This document shows, in pieces, positions 18,567 through 28,393 of a DNA stretch of 64,000 nt (positions are counted from its first letter, which is position 1; every line of letters starts with the position of its first letter). This DNA comes from CAVTYH01 sp963738835. GTDB lineage: Bacteria; Planctomycetota; Planctomycetia; Pirellulales; JADZDJ01. Location of the stretch: the NCBI GenBank assembly GCA_963738835.1, contig CAVTYH010000003.1, positions 186,001-250,000 on the forward strand. Reading direction: 5' to 3'. The position numbers were made by a program, and so were the translations under genes. The notes under the pieces were generated by a model. That model saw only the letters and a list, made by a program, of their open reading frames with translations. It was not told the DNA's origin and made no database searches.

Positions 18567-18586
18567 GATAGCGTGAACGCGCTATC
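18567..18586. repeat. Perfect hairpin just upstream of the SMP-30 start
   Basis: GATAGCG-TGAACG-CGCTATC forms a 7-bp stem. It ends 6 bases before the ATG at 18593, while the only GAGGA-like ribosome binding site lies on its other side. Folding of the RNA would bring that site close to the start codon. It may equally be a plain REP unit. Confidence 0.5.
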
Positions 18587-18592
18587 AATTCT

Positions 18593-19492
18593 ATGAAAAC
18601 TGCCTGCCTCATTCCGCTCATTGCATTCTGCTCGCCCTGCTTCGTGTTTTCCGCCGAGTCGCCCATCATTGCGCCGGGGGCAAAACTCGAGAAGCTGGCC
18701 GATGGATTCAAGTTCACCGAAGGCCCGGCGGTTGATGCCCAGGGCAATGTATACTTCACCGATCAGCCGAACGATCGGATTTTGAAATGGGGGGTCGATG
18801 GCAAGCTATCGACATTTTTGGAGCCGGCCGGCCGATCGAATGGCTTGTGCTTCGATGACAAAGGTCGGCTGTGGGCCTGTGCCGACGCAAAGAACGAACT
18901 ATGGGTCATCGATGTCGCCACCGGCAAGCACACCGTTGCGCTGAAAGATTATCAAGGCAAATTGCTGAATGGGCCCAACGATGTGTGGGTCCGGCCCGAC
19001 GGTGGCGTGTACTTTACCGATCCGTTCTACAAGCGCGATTACTGGAAACGCGGCCCGACCGAACAAGATCAGGAAGCGACATACTTTCTGACCCCCGATG
19101 GCAAATCGCTGACTCGTGTGACCGACGATTTGAAACAACCCAACGGCATCATCGGCACGCCCGACGGCAAGACGCTGTATGTGTCTGACATCAAGGCCGG
19201 TCAGACCTTCGCTTACGACATCCAGCCCGATGGCTCACTGCACAACAAACGCCTGGCTTGCAAACTCGGGTCCGACGGGATGACCATCGACGACCAGGGC
19301 AACATCTATCTTACCGGCAAGGGCGTCACCGTGTTCGACAAAAGCGGCCAACAGATTGAACACATCGACGTGCCCGAAAGCTGGACCGCCAACGTCTGCT
19401 TCGGCGGCCCCGACATGAAAACGCTCTTCATCACCGCCAGTAAGGGCTTGTACGCCATCAAAATGCAGGTGAAGGGCGCCGCGCGCCAATAA
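18593..19492 (+). CDS. Exported SMP-30/gluconolactonase family protein
   Basis: These six-bladed propellers hydrolyse sugar lactones in a Ca2+/Zn2+-dependent way. A signal peptide (MKTACLIPLIAFCSPCFVFS) is followed by EGPAVDAQGNVYFTDQPNDR, RSNGLCFDDKGRLWACADA, LNGPNDVWVRPDGGVYFTDP and SDGMTIDDQGNIYLTGKG. The metal ligands of the family are present: E of EGPAVD, N of LNGPNDVW and D of DGMTID. The 299-aa length is normal. It stands alone between a divergent permease and a serine hydrolase. The actual substrate cannot be read from sequence. Confidence 0.9.
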   Translation: MKTACLIPLIAFCSPCFVFSAESPIIAPGAKLEKLADGFKFTEGPAVDAQGNVYFTDQPNDRILKWGVDGKLSTFLEPAGRSNGLCFDDKGRLWACADAKNELWVIDVATGKHTVALKDYQGKLLNGPNDVWVRPDGGVYFTDPFYKRDYWKRGPTEQDQEATYFLTPDGKSLTRVTDDLKQPNGIIGTPDGKTLYVSDIKAGQTFAYDIQPDGSLHNKRLACKLGSDGMTIDDQGNIYLTGKGVTVFDKSGQQIEHIDVPESWTANVCFGGPDMKTLFITASKGLYAIKMQVKGAARQ

Positions 19493-19626
19493 TACACAGC
19501 GTGTCAGCTTGCACACACGAAATTTTAGCGGCGGCTTAGAGCTGACGACGGCAGCGGCTGCTCGGCAACGGCGTGCTATGTTCCATCAATTCTAAAACTA
19601 CACCGCATTTTAGTTGGAACGAACGA

Positions 19627-21420
19627 ATGAAATGGGCGATTTGTAATTTTCTGGCAGTCGTTTGCGCGATAGCGCTGAGCATTCAGGCGGCAGCGGGCGA
19701 GGTAATGGCCGAACAAGTGAAGTCGGCAGTGGCGCAGCTCGAAAAGCTCACCACCGAGACGATGAAAAAAACCGAGGTGCCAGGCATTGCCGTCGCCGTC
19801 GTGTTCAAAGACGAGGTGGTGTATCTGAAGGGCTTTGGCGTCCGCGAAGTGGGGAAACCCGAAACAGTTGATGCCGACACCGTGTTTCAACTGGCATCGG
19901 TTTCCAAGCCGGTGACTTCGACCGTAGTGGCGGCGCTGGTGGGCGAAAAAATTGTCGGTTGGGACGATCACGTGGTTCAGCACGATCCCGGTTTTACAAT
20001 GTACGATCCGTGGGTCACCAGCCAGGTGACAATTCGCGATTTTCTCTGCCATCGCAGTGGTCTGCCCGATCACGGCGGCGATTTGGTGGAAGACCTGGGC
20101 TACGACCGGAATCAGGTGTTGTATCGGCTGCGGTTTTTGAAACCGGCCAGCAGTTTTCGTTCGCACTATGCTTACAGCAATTTTGGATTTACCGAAGGTG
20201 CCGTGGCAGCCGCCCGCGCGGTTGGCAAGCCGTGGGAAGAAGTGGCGGCGGAAAAGTTGTACCGGCCGCTGGGGATGAAGAGCACCAGTTCCAAATTCGA
20301 CGATTATTGGGGGGCGAAAAATCGGGCGTCGATTCATGCCCTCGTCGACGGCAAATGGGTGGCGAAGAACAATCGCGATGCCGATGCCCAATCGCCGGCG
20401 GGCGGAGTGAGTTCCTCGGTCCGCGACATGGCCCAGTGGTTGCGGCTGCAATTGGGAAGCGGCAAAGTGGACGGCAAACAAATTGTGGCCGCCGAGGCGA
20501 TCGATCAGACCCACACGCCGCAAATTGTCAGCCGGCCACGCGAAAACCCCGAGAGCGAGCGGGCTGGTTTTTACGGCCTGGGGTGGAACATTAATTACGA
20601 TGCCCACGGCCGGGCGCGGTTGGGGCACTCCGGCGGCTTCGACTTGGGTGCCGCCACGTTTGTGGCCTTGGTTCCCTCGGAACAATTGGGAATTGTGGTG
20701 CTGAGCAACGCCGTGCCGATTGGCGTGCCGGAAGCTCTGGGCGTCAGTTTTCTGGACTTGGCCTTGGAAGGCAAGCCTCAGCGCGATTGGCTGGCAATTT
20801 ATCGGCACGCTTTCGAAGAGCTCTCGAAGCCGAATTACGGCACAGCGGTCGATTACAAAAAGTCGCCGGCAAAAAAATCGCCGCCACTAGCGAATTCTGC
20901 TTACACGGGCAATTACACCAACGATTATTACGGCGACGTTGAGATTGCCGACAAACAGGGTTCGCTGGAGTTGCGAATGGGCCCGAAGCCGCTGTCGTTT
21001 CCGCTGAAACATTTTGATCGCGACGTGTTCTTGTATCAGCCGACCGGCGAAATGGCCGGCGGCTTGAGCGCGGTCACGTTCACCGTCGGCTCCGATCTGC
21101 AGGCTACGCAAATGGTCATCGAGAATCTCGATGTCGATGGCCAGGGCATATTTATGCTAATCAAAAAGTCGCGCCCTAGGAACCCCGCGATGGGGCGTGT
21201 TACTCTATTATCATGGGTCTTCCTCAGGTCGTCATCGTCGGTCGTCCGAATGTCGGAAAGTCGAGCCTGTTCAATTGGCTGGTGCGCCGCAGATTGGCCA
21301 TTGTTGACGCCACGGCCGGTGTCACGCGCGATCGAATTAAGCATCTTGTCGGCGATAAAGGCCGGTATTTCGAGCTGGTCGATACCGGTGGATTGGGCTT
21401 TGAAGATCCCGACAAATTGA
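19627..21420 (+). CDS. Exported serine hydrolase (beta-lactamase/class C family), probably lost its stop by frameshift
   Basis: After a signal peptide (MKWAICNFLAVVCAIALSIQ) the protein has all three class C/penicillin-binding motifs: SVSK in FQLASVSKPVTST (the nucleophile serine), YSN in HYAYSNFGF and HSGG in RLGHSGGFDLG. A C-terminal lipocalin-like domain of about 100 residues follows. Such enzymes act as esterases, D-aminopeptidases or peptidases. As written, the frame stays open to 21420 and overlaps 208 bases of der in another frame. One extra A in the AAAAA run at 21163-21167 would give a stop at 21177-21179, the expected end. Start 19627 is chosen for the signal peptide. Confidence 0.85.
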   Translation: MKWAICNFLAVVCAIALSIQAAAGEVMAEQVKSAVAQLEKLTTETMKKTEVPGIAVAVVFKDEVVYLKGFGVREVGKPETVDADTVFQLASVSKPVTSTVVAALVGEKIVGWDDHVVQHDPGFTMYDPWVTSQVTIRDFLCHRSGLPDHGGDLVEDLGYDRNQVLYRLRFLKPASSFRSHYAYSNFGFTEGAVAAARAVGKPWEEVAAEKLYRPLGMKSTSSKFDDYWGAKNRASIHALVDGKWVAKNNRDADAQSPAGGVSSSVRDMAQWLRLQLGSGKVDGKQIVAAEAIDQTHTPQIVSRPRENPESERAGFYGLGWNINYDAHGRARLGHSGGFDLGAATFVALVPSEQLGIVVLSNAVPIGVPEALGVSFLDLALEGKPQRDWLAIYRHAFEELSKPNYGTAVDYKKSPAKKSPPLANSAYTGNYTNDYYGDVEIADKQGSLELRMGPKPLSFPLKHFDRDVFLYQPTGEMAGGLSAVTFTVGSDLQATQMVIENLDVDGQGIFMLIKKSRPRNPAMGRVTLLSWVFLRSSSSVVRMSESRACSIGWCAADWPLLTPRPVSRAIELSILSAIKAGISSWSIPVDWALKIPTN

Positions 21421-22580
21421 GTTCGCAAATCGAAGATCAGATCAATGCTGCCATTGAGGAAGCCGCGGTCATTCTGTTGGTGGTCGACGCCCGCGAAGGT
21501 TTGACCGGAATGGATCAGGAGGTGTCCAAACGGCTGCGGTACACCAATGCTCCCATCATTTGCGTGGCGAATAAGGCTGACGATGCGACGATCGACGCCA
21601 ACGCCGACGAGTTTTACAAGCTGGGCCGCGGCAAGCTGCTATGTACCAGTGCGCTGCAAAATCGCAATCGGCAAGAGCTGCTCGATCTGATTTTGGAGCG
21701 ACTGCCGCCACCGCTCGACGAAGACGCCCAGCCGCCGGCGGAACCCGACATGAAGGTGGCTATTGTCGGCCGGCGAAATGTCGGCAAGAGCACGTTTGTA
21801 AATACGCTGGCTCAGGCCGAGCGGATGATCGTGAGCGAAGTGCCCGGCACAACGCGCGACAGTGTTGATGTGCGGTTTGAGCTCGATGGCAAGAAATTCG
21901 TGGCCATCGACACGCCGGGTTTGAAGCGTGCCCGCAGCATCGCCACCGATTTGGAATTCTACAGCATGCACCGGGCCCAACGTAGCGTTCGCCGGGCCGA
22001 CATCGTGCTGCTGTTCTTCGATCCGACGCAACGAATCAGCAAAGTCGATAAACAGCTTTGCGATTACATTGCCCAGCAGTACAAACCATGCATCTTCGTG
22101 GTGAACAAGTGGGACTTGCGGCACGAAAGCATGCCCACGGAGAAATGGGTTCACTATTTGCACGACACATTTCGGGCGATGCACCACATTCCGATTGCCT
22201 TCATTACCGGACAATCTGGCAAGAACGTGAAGGCGCTTTTGAATCATGCCCAGATGTTGTTCAAGCAGGCCCGGCAGCGAGTTTCGACCTCCGACTTGAA
22301 CAAGCTGCTGCGAGCGGCGATCGAAGCGAATCCGCCGCCGGTTTTTCAGAACCGGCCGCCAAAGATTTACTTTGCCACGCAAGTGGGCGTGGAACCGCCG
22401 ACCGTTGTGCTGTTTTGCTCTAATCCGGCGGCGATAACGCAAACCTATCGTCGTTACCTGCTGGGCGTGTTTCGCGAGCGGCTGCCGTTCAGCGAAGTGC
22501 CCATCAAGCTGTACCTCCGCCTCCGCGAAGAGCGTGATCGGCCACCGCCGGGGGCAACCGAAGGGCAAAGTGCGCTGTGA
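21213..22580 (+). CDS. der: Ribosome-associated double GTPase Der (EngA)
   Basis: Der has two tandem GTPase domains and a KH-like domain and is needed for 50S subunit maturation. Domain 1 (residues 5-165) has GRPNVGKSS, DTGGLGFED and NKADD. Domain 2 (about 180-350) has GRRNVGKST, DTPGLKRARS and NKWDL. The KH-like part with PPKIYFATQVGVEPPTVVLF follows. The 455-aa length is normal. In the second P loop Arg replaces the usual Pro (GRRNVGKS), which should not affect the binding Lys-Ser. No strong ribosome binding site is visible. Confidence 0.97.
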   Translation: MGLPQVVIVGRPNVGKSSLFNWLVRRRLAIVDATAGVTRDRIKHLVGDKGRYFELVDTGGLGFEDPDKLSSQIEDQINAAIEEAAVILLVVDAREGLTGMDQEVSKRLRYTNAPIICVANKADDATIDANADEFYKLGRGKLLCTSALQNRNRQELLDLILERLPPPLDEDAQPPAEPDMKVAIVGRRNVGKSTFVNTLAQAERMIVSEVPGTTRDSVDVRFELDGKKFVAIDTPGLKRARSIATDLEFYSMHRAQRSVRRADIVLLFFDPTQRISKVDKQLCDYIAQQYKPCIFVVNKWDLRHESMPTEKWVHYLHDTFRAMHHIPIAFITGQSGKNVKALLNHAQMLFKQARQRVSTSDLNKLLRAAIEANPPPVFQNRPPKIYFATQVGVEPPTVVLFCSNPAAITQTYRRYLLGVFRERLPFSEVPIKLYLRLREERDRPPPGATEGQSAL

Positions 22581-22748
22581 TGGTTGCCAAGTCATTGTGA
22601 AGAAACAGCTTGCGGCCCCTGAAAAGTCGTCACGATTCGGTGGCCATTCTTTGCTATGATCCAGCCCACCGGCGGCATGGATGCTAGCACGCCGATGCGG
22701 CTTTTTTGAGCGCAAACGCAACCGTTAGTCACGGATGATGATACCGGC

Positions 22749-25135
22749 ATGACGAATCGCGACCGACTTATTTTCGATTTTCGATCGCTGGGTAGTTCCG
22801 CGTGCGCCGGCATACTTCGGCGAAGGCAAAAGTGCGCGATTTTCGCGATTGTTTTTGCGACGGTTTTCTGCCCAGGATGGATCACACAACTCAGCGGGGC
22901 AGATTCGACCACGGCGCAAGCGACCAAATCTGAATCGAAGCCGATCGATTTCCACCGCGATATCAAGCCGATCTTCGTCCGGCATTGCTTCGCGTGCCAC
23001 GGTCCTTCGCAAGCAGAAGCCGGCTTTCGACTCGACCTGCGCAGCCGCGCCTGCAGGGCGGCGATAGCGGGCCGGCCATCGTCAAAAGCAACAGCGCGGC
23101 CAGCCGTTTGATTCAATATGTCAGCGGCAAAAACGACGACGGCATTGTGATGCCGCCGCCGGGAAAAGCACCGGCGCTAAGTTCGCAGCAAATCGATCTG
23201 CTGGCGCATGGATCGATCAGGGATGCGCCTTGGCCCGATCTTCCAGGTGGAAGTCAGCTCGCAGGCCAGCCATCCGGGAAGAACGCGGCTTCCTCGGCGG
23301 GCGACGCTGCCGAGCGATCTGAACATTGGGCGTTTCTGCCCGTCCCGAAGGTCAAGCCGCCCATCGTTCCGGATCCTTGGATTGATACCCCGATTGATGC
23401 CTTTGTGCTTGCCAAACTGCAGGAGCAGCAACTCACGCCCAATCCGCGGGCGAGCCGAAGTGATTTGATTCGCCGTGTCACGTTCGATCTCATTGGTTTG
23501 CCGCCGACGCCGGAGGAGGTGCAGCGATTTGTCAACGACAAGTCGGAAGACGCTTACGAACATCTGGTCGATCGGCTGCTGGCCAGCCCGCGGTATGGCG
23601 AGCGTTGGGGCCGACACTGGCTCGATCTGGCTCGCTATGCCGATTCCGATGGATTTGAAAACGACACCGATCGGCCCAATGCCTACAAATACCGCGATTA
23701 TGTAATTCGGAGCTTCAACGACGACAAACCATACGATCAGTTCATTGTCGAGCAACTAGCCGGCGACGAGCTGGACGACACCAACCCGGAAAACCTCATT
23801 GCCTTGGGCTTCTGTCGCAACGGGCCGACGATTGGCAATCAGATTAACGAGAAGAATCGGGTGGATGAGATCGACGATATTGTGTCGACCACCAGCAATG
23901 TGTTCTTGGGGCTCACCGTGGGTTGCGCTCGCTGCCACAACCACAAGTACGAGCCTATCAGCCAGCGCGATTACTACCGTATGTTCGCGGTGTTCAATGA
24001 CATCGAGAAGCGTAACGACGAAGAGATCATGCACGTGCGAGATCTCAAAAATCGCAAAACCTACATTATGGTTGGCGGCGACTACAACCATCGTGGTGAA
24101 GACGTCGAGCCCGGGGTTCCCGCCGTGGTTGACAACGGCCGCGTTCACTTTCCGCTGGCCAGCGCGCCGGCGGACCCCGATGCTCAAGCGAATGTCATCC
24201 CGCCGCCCGGCCGCCGATTGGTGTTGGCGCGCTGGATTGCCGACCCACAAAACCCGCTGACCGCCCGGGTGATCGTCAACCGAATTTGGCTCTATCACTT
24301 CGGCCGGGGATTGGTGAACAGTCCAAGCAATTTTGGCCAAAGCGGCGATGCTCCAACGCATTTGGAACTGCTCGATTACCTGGCCAATCAATTCGTTCGT
24401 CAAGGCTGGCGGATGAAGCCGCTGCACAAGCAAATTGTGATGTCGTCTGCGTATCGACAGTCGTCTCAGTACGATCCGATTAAAGCCGGGATTGATTCAG
24501 ACGACAGCTTCTACTGGCGTTTTCCCGTCCGTCGATTAGAAGCGGAAGAGATTCGCGACAGCATCCTGGCGGCCAGCGGCAAACTTAATCCGCTGATGTA
24601 CGGCCCGGGCGTCAAACCGAAGATTCCCGACAGCGTCATCGACACGGGCAGCAAAGAAATGTGGCCCAAGGTTAGCCGCGACGGGCCGGACGAGTGGCGG
24701 CGAAGTGTTTATGTCTTCGTCAAACGATCGGTGCTCGTGCCGATGCTTGAAGGCTTTGATGCACCCACAGCTACACAAACCTGCGAGCGGCGAATGACCA
24801 CCACCGTGGCCACGCAAGCGCTGCAATTGTTAAACGACCAATTCAGCAACGAGCAGGCCCAATACATGGCGGCCCGCGTCATTCACGAAGTGGGGGATTC
24901 GATCGATCGTGAGATCGACCGCGTGTACTGGTTGTCGTACTCTCGCGTGCCGACTGACGATGAACGTCGTCAGGCAGCCGATTTCGTGTCCAAGCAATTT
25001 CAAGCCGGACGTCAGCTACTGATCGATCAGCGAGTCAATTTCGACGCTCACGCTCAAGCTGAATTGCACCAACGGGCTTTGGCCGATTTGTGCCATGTGC
25101 TGTTTAACTCGAATGAATTTGTGTATGTGAATTGA
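22749..25135 (+). CDS. PSCyt1-DUF1549-DUF1553 planctomycete cytochrome-like protein, one frameshift
   Basis: Exported multi-domain protein found in large numbers in planctomycetes, generally beside a DUF1501 gene and thought to work in breakdown of complex polysaccharides. The N-terminal cytochrome-like domain has IDFHRDIKPIFVRHCFACHG with the haem motif CFACH. After a break near 23052 (one C lost in GCGCCTGCAG) it continues with LQGGDSGPAIVKSNSAASRL and MPPPGK. DUF1549 follows (PRYGERWGRHWLDLARYADS, and CARCHNHKYEPISQRDYYRM with a second CxxCH), then DUF1553 (NPLTARVIVNRIWLYHFGRG, RRLEAEEIRDSILAASGKLN and LQLLNDQF). Corrected length about 795 aa. It is followed after 54 bases by the DUF1501 partner. 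Confidence 0.9.
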
Positions 25136-25189
25136 AGACCCCATTGAGGCCTAAGGATTGCAACTCCTGGGCATGATCGAGTTCAAAAT

Positions 25190-26702
25190 ATGAATCAGGA
25201 AGGCAAGTCGAACTATCAATGCTGCAATTTCGGCAACTGGCCAACCGTCTGGAATCGGCGCAAGTTCCTGCAAACCACAGGCGCCGGGTTCGCCTCGCTG
25301 GCGATGCAGTATTTGTTTGCGCGCGACGGTTTGCTGGCAGCCACACCGGAGCCGTTGTCGATCGCAAACTCGTCGCCAGCGCCCAGCCTTGCGTCCAACT
25401 ACAATCCGCTGGCTCCAAAATCGCTTCATTTCGCGGCCAAGGCCAAAGCCGTCATCTTTTTGTTTTGCTACGGCGGGCCCAGCCAGGTCGACCTGTTCGA
25501 TCCCAAGCCGGCGCTGGAAAAGTGGCACGGTCAGCCAATTCCGGTCTTCGAAAAAGCAGACGCCTTCTTCGACGACACCAAGAACACGGCGTTCAAAAGC
25601 CCATATCGCTTTGCCAAACACGGCCAGGTCGGCATCGATATTTCGGAAAAGTTTCCGGAGCTGGCGCTGCGCCGATGATTTGTGTGTCATTCGCTCGATG
25701 CACGCCGAGTCGAATAATCACGCCCCGGCACTATTCCAGATGAACACGGGCTTTCAATTGCCCGGCCGGCCTTGCTTCGGCTCGTGGGTCACCTATGGCC
25801 TGGGTGCCGAGACCGATCGGCTGCCGGCGTTTGTCGTGCTGTGGGATCATCGCGGTGGCCCGATCGGTGGCGCTCAAAATTGGACCGCGGGCTTTCTGCC
25901 GCCCGCGTTTCAAGGCACGCCGTTTCGCAGCACCGGCGATCCGATTGTCGATTTGAAGCCTCCGGCCAATATTTCGGCCGACGAACAAAAAGCGCGGCTC
26001 GAATTGCTGGCGAAGTTGAATGAAGAACATCTGCGATTGCATCCCGGCGAAGAGGAGCTGACGGCGCGCATCGCCAGCTATGAACTTGCATTCCGCATGC
26101 AAATGAGTGCGCCGGAAGTGGTCGATCTGGCCGATGAAACGCCCGCCACCCAAAAACTTTACGGGCTCGATAACAAGCAGACCGAGTATTTCGGTCGGCA
26201 ATGTTTGCTCGCCCGTCGGTTGGTGGAACGCGGCGTGCGGTTTGTACAGTTGTATTCCGGCGGCGGCACGCAGCAGTTGTGCTGGGACGCCCACTTCGGG
26301 CTGAAGCCAAATCATGATCAGCACTGCTCCGAGACCGATCGACCGATTTATGGTTTGCTCACGGATCTGAAGCAACGGGGACTTTTGGATTCCACGCTTA
26401 TTATTTGGGGCGGCGAATTCGGTCGATTGCCGACGAACCAAGGCACCATCGGCCGCGATCATGGACCTAAAGGCTTTACGATGTGGCTGGCCGGCGGCGG
26501 CGTGAAGAGGGGCACGATTTACGGCGCCACCGATGAATTCGGTTATGCCGCCGTCGAAAAACGCACTTCCATTCCCGATTTGCACGCCACTTGTTTGCAT
26601 TTGCTAGGCCTCGATCATAAGCAGCTCACCTTCCACCACGGCGGCCGCGATATGCGGCTAACCGATGTCAGCGGTGAAGTGATTAACGAGATCCTCGCGT
26701 GA
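25190..26702 (+). CDS. DUF1501 family Tat-exported protein, one frameshift
   Basis: DUF1501 proteins are sulfatase-fold relatives exported by the Tat pathway; their reaction is not established. The N-terminus has the twin-arginine signal NRRKFLQTTGAGFASLAMQY and then AVIFLFCYGGPSQVDLFDPK. The frame breaks near 25670 and continues with ADDLCVIRSMHAESNNHAPA, then GSWVTYGLG, WDAHFGLKPNHDQHCSETDR, TLIIWGGEFGRLPTNQGTIG and GRDHGPKGFTMWLAGGG. Loss of a GC dinucleotide in GGCGCTGCGCC explains the break and would give the family pattern ELARCADDLC. Corrected length about 504 aa. It forms a pair with the preceding gene. Confidence 0.9.
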
Positions 26703-26892
26703 CGTGTTGCGGTCTGGCAACGTACTAAAGCGGAGCCGCGCTGTCACAGACCTTCCCAGCGGTAAGAGAAGTCGGACAATAGTCACGCATTTGTAAGCTA
26801 TCGCAGGCAATATTATCCTGGCGACGAGTACGTGTCGATCGAACCATTACAAAGCTCTGACTTGGATCGACAAAAACAAACGTTCCACAATT

Positions 26893-27748
26893 ATGATCCA
26901 GCCAGAACCGCTGATTCGCAACATTGCCGACACTGCCCGGTGGGCGGCGGTTTATCGGGCGAGGGAAACCGAGCGGGCCGATGCGCTGTTTCGCGATCCA
27001 CTGGCGCGGCGGTTGGCGGGGGAGCGCGGCGAGGAAATTGCAGCGGCCATTCCGTTTTCGAACAAACACACCTGGTCGTGGATCACTCGCACTTATCTGT
27101 TTGATCAGTTCCTCCGCGAGCAAATTCAACAAGGCGTCGAGATGGTGGTCAATCTGGCGGCGGGGCTCGATGCCAGGCCGTACAGAATGGATTTGCCCGC
27201 GGCGCTGTTGTGGGTGGAAGTCGATTTGCCGGAAATGGTGGCGTACAAAGATGGAATTCTCGCGGGCGAACAGCCGCGATGTTCGTTGGAACGTGTGCCC
27301 TTGGATTTGTCGCAGGTCGCTGCCCGTCGCCAATTATTCGAGCGGCTTGGCCGGCAATCGTCGAAAGCTTTGGTCCTGACCGAAGGATTGATCATTTATT
27401 TCACCGCCGACCAAGTGGCAGAGCTGTGCGCGAGATTTAGCGGCGCCGCCCAGTTTCCAGCATTGGGTGACCGATCTGGCGTCGCCGGACTTGGTGAAAA
27501 TGTTGCAACGCAAAATGGGACCCAAGCTGAGCGAAGGCAGCGCCAAGTTACAATTTGGTCCCAAAGAAGGACCGGAGTTTTTCAGACCGTTTGGCTGGAA
27601 GCCCGCTGAAGCCCGATCGATGCTGCACACCGCTCGGCAGCTTCGACGGCTGCCGCTTTTTTTGCGTCTGATGTCGATGTTTGCAAAGCCCAACTATTCA
27701 CAAGGCTCGCGCCCTTGGTCGGGGGTTTGTTTGTTGACGAAGGATTGA
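26893..27748 (+). CDS. SAM-dependent methyltransferase, TIGR00027/leucine carboxyl methyltransferase-like, one frameshift
   Basis: The product begins with IADTARWAAVYRARETERAD and has the SAM-binding pattern VVNLAAGLDARPYRMDLP, then LLWVEVDLPEMVAYK and LTEGLIIYFTADQVAEL, which define the putative O-methyltransferase group related to the leucine carboxyl methyltransferases. The frame breaks near 27427 (GAGCTGTGCGCGAG; one extra T or two missing bases) and continues with FQHWVTDLASPDLVKMLQRK to 27748. Corrected length about 285 aa, normal. The substrate is unknown. Confidence 0.85.
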
Positions 27749-27772
27749 GCGGTTTGCATAGATCTTACGCAT

Positions 27773-27797
27773 TAGCCCCCGGTAAAATCGGGGGCTA
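27773..27797. repeat. GC-rich hairpin downstream of methyltransferase
   Basis: TAGCCCCCG-GTAAAAT-CGGGGGCTA is a perfect 9-bp stem just 25 bases after the methyltransferase stop. No T tract follows, so it is a REP-type unit that may still block 3' exonucleases. Confidence 0.6.
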
Positions 27798-27847
27798 CAG
27801 GGCATTCGTTTAGTGCTAATATTTCACTGGACCTAAATCCGATTGAT

Positions 27848-28210
27848 ATGCCTCATCAAACAACTGCCCCCATGTCAGAATCGAAATCGAAAATCACGCT
27901 CGAAGAAGACCTCTGCATCCACATCTTCACCGTCTCGGCCGCCATGGTCGGGGTTTGCCTGACGGTCATCGGGCTGATTCGCATCGTAATTACCATGCAA
28001 AGGAACGACACGCTGGCCGACGATCTGCTGGCGGCCGATTCCCTGTTGTTTCTCATTTCCTGCATTATGTCGTACGTGACCCTCCGAACCCGGAAGGTCC
28101 GCCGGATGCACCGGGTCGAGCGAATTGCCGACACCATTTTTCTGGCCGCTATCCTGCTGATGGTGGCGATTTGCCTGTTCATTACCTACGCCATTGCCAC
28201 GGCGGCCTAG
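27848..28210 (+). CDS. Small three-helix membrane protein, conserved, unknown function
   Basis: The 120-aa product has three hydrophobic segments: residues about 27-48 (FTVSAAMVGVCLTVIGLIRI), 63-80 (ADSLLFLISCIMSYVTLRTR) and 95-118 (IFLAAILLMVAICLFITYAI). The basic stretch RTRKVRRMHRVERIAD between helices 2 and 3 should face the cytoplasm. The pattern is shared by membrane proteins of many bacteria with no assigned function. An ATG at 27872 (MSESKSKITLEED) could be the true start. Confidence 0.75.
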   Translation: MPHQTTAPMSESKSKITLEEDLCIHIFTVSAAMVGVCLTVIGLIRIVITMQRNDTLADDLLAADSLLFLISCIMSYVTLRTRKVRRMHRVERIADTIFLAAILLMVAICLFITYAIATAA

Positions 28211-28393
28211 GTTTTTCGGCCAAATCTGCACCAAAACTCCATCTTGCCTACTGGTTGCCGCCGGGACCGGGAAATACAATCGACACCCGGGGGATGGTGT
28301 CTTTCGGCACGGCGCGGCAGGTTTGCTTGCCCGCCGTGTTCGAAAGACATTCGACTTTCTTCGCACCGCACGCATCCATCGGAGGAAGCCCTC

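Noticed and set aside
19576..20808. 410-aa open frame on the minus strand
   Set aside because: It is antisense to the serine hydrolase, whose motifs and signal peptide are clear; the antisense protein has His/Arg-rich shadow composition.
21639..22721. 360-aa open frame on the minus strand
   Set aside because: Antisense to der and typical of a shadow frame in GC-rich DNA.
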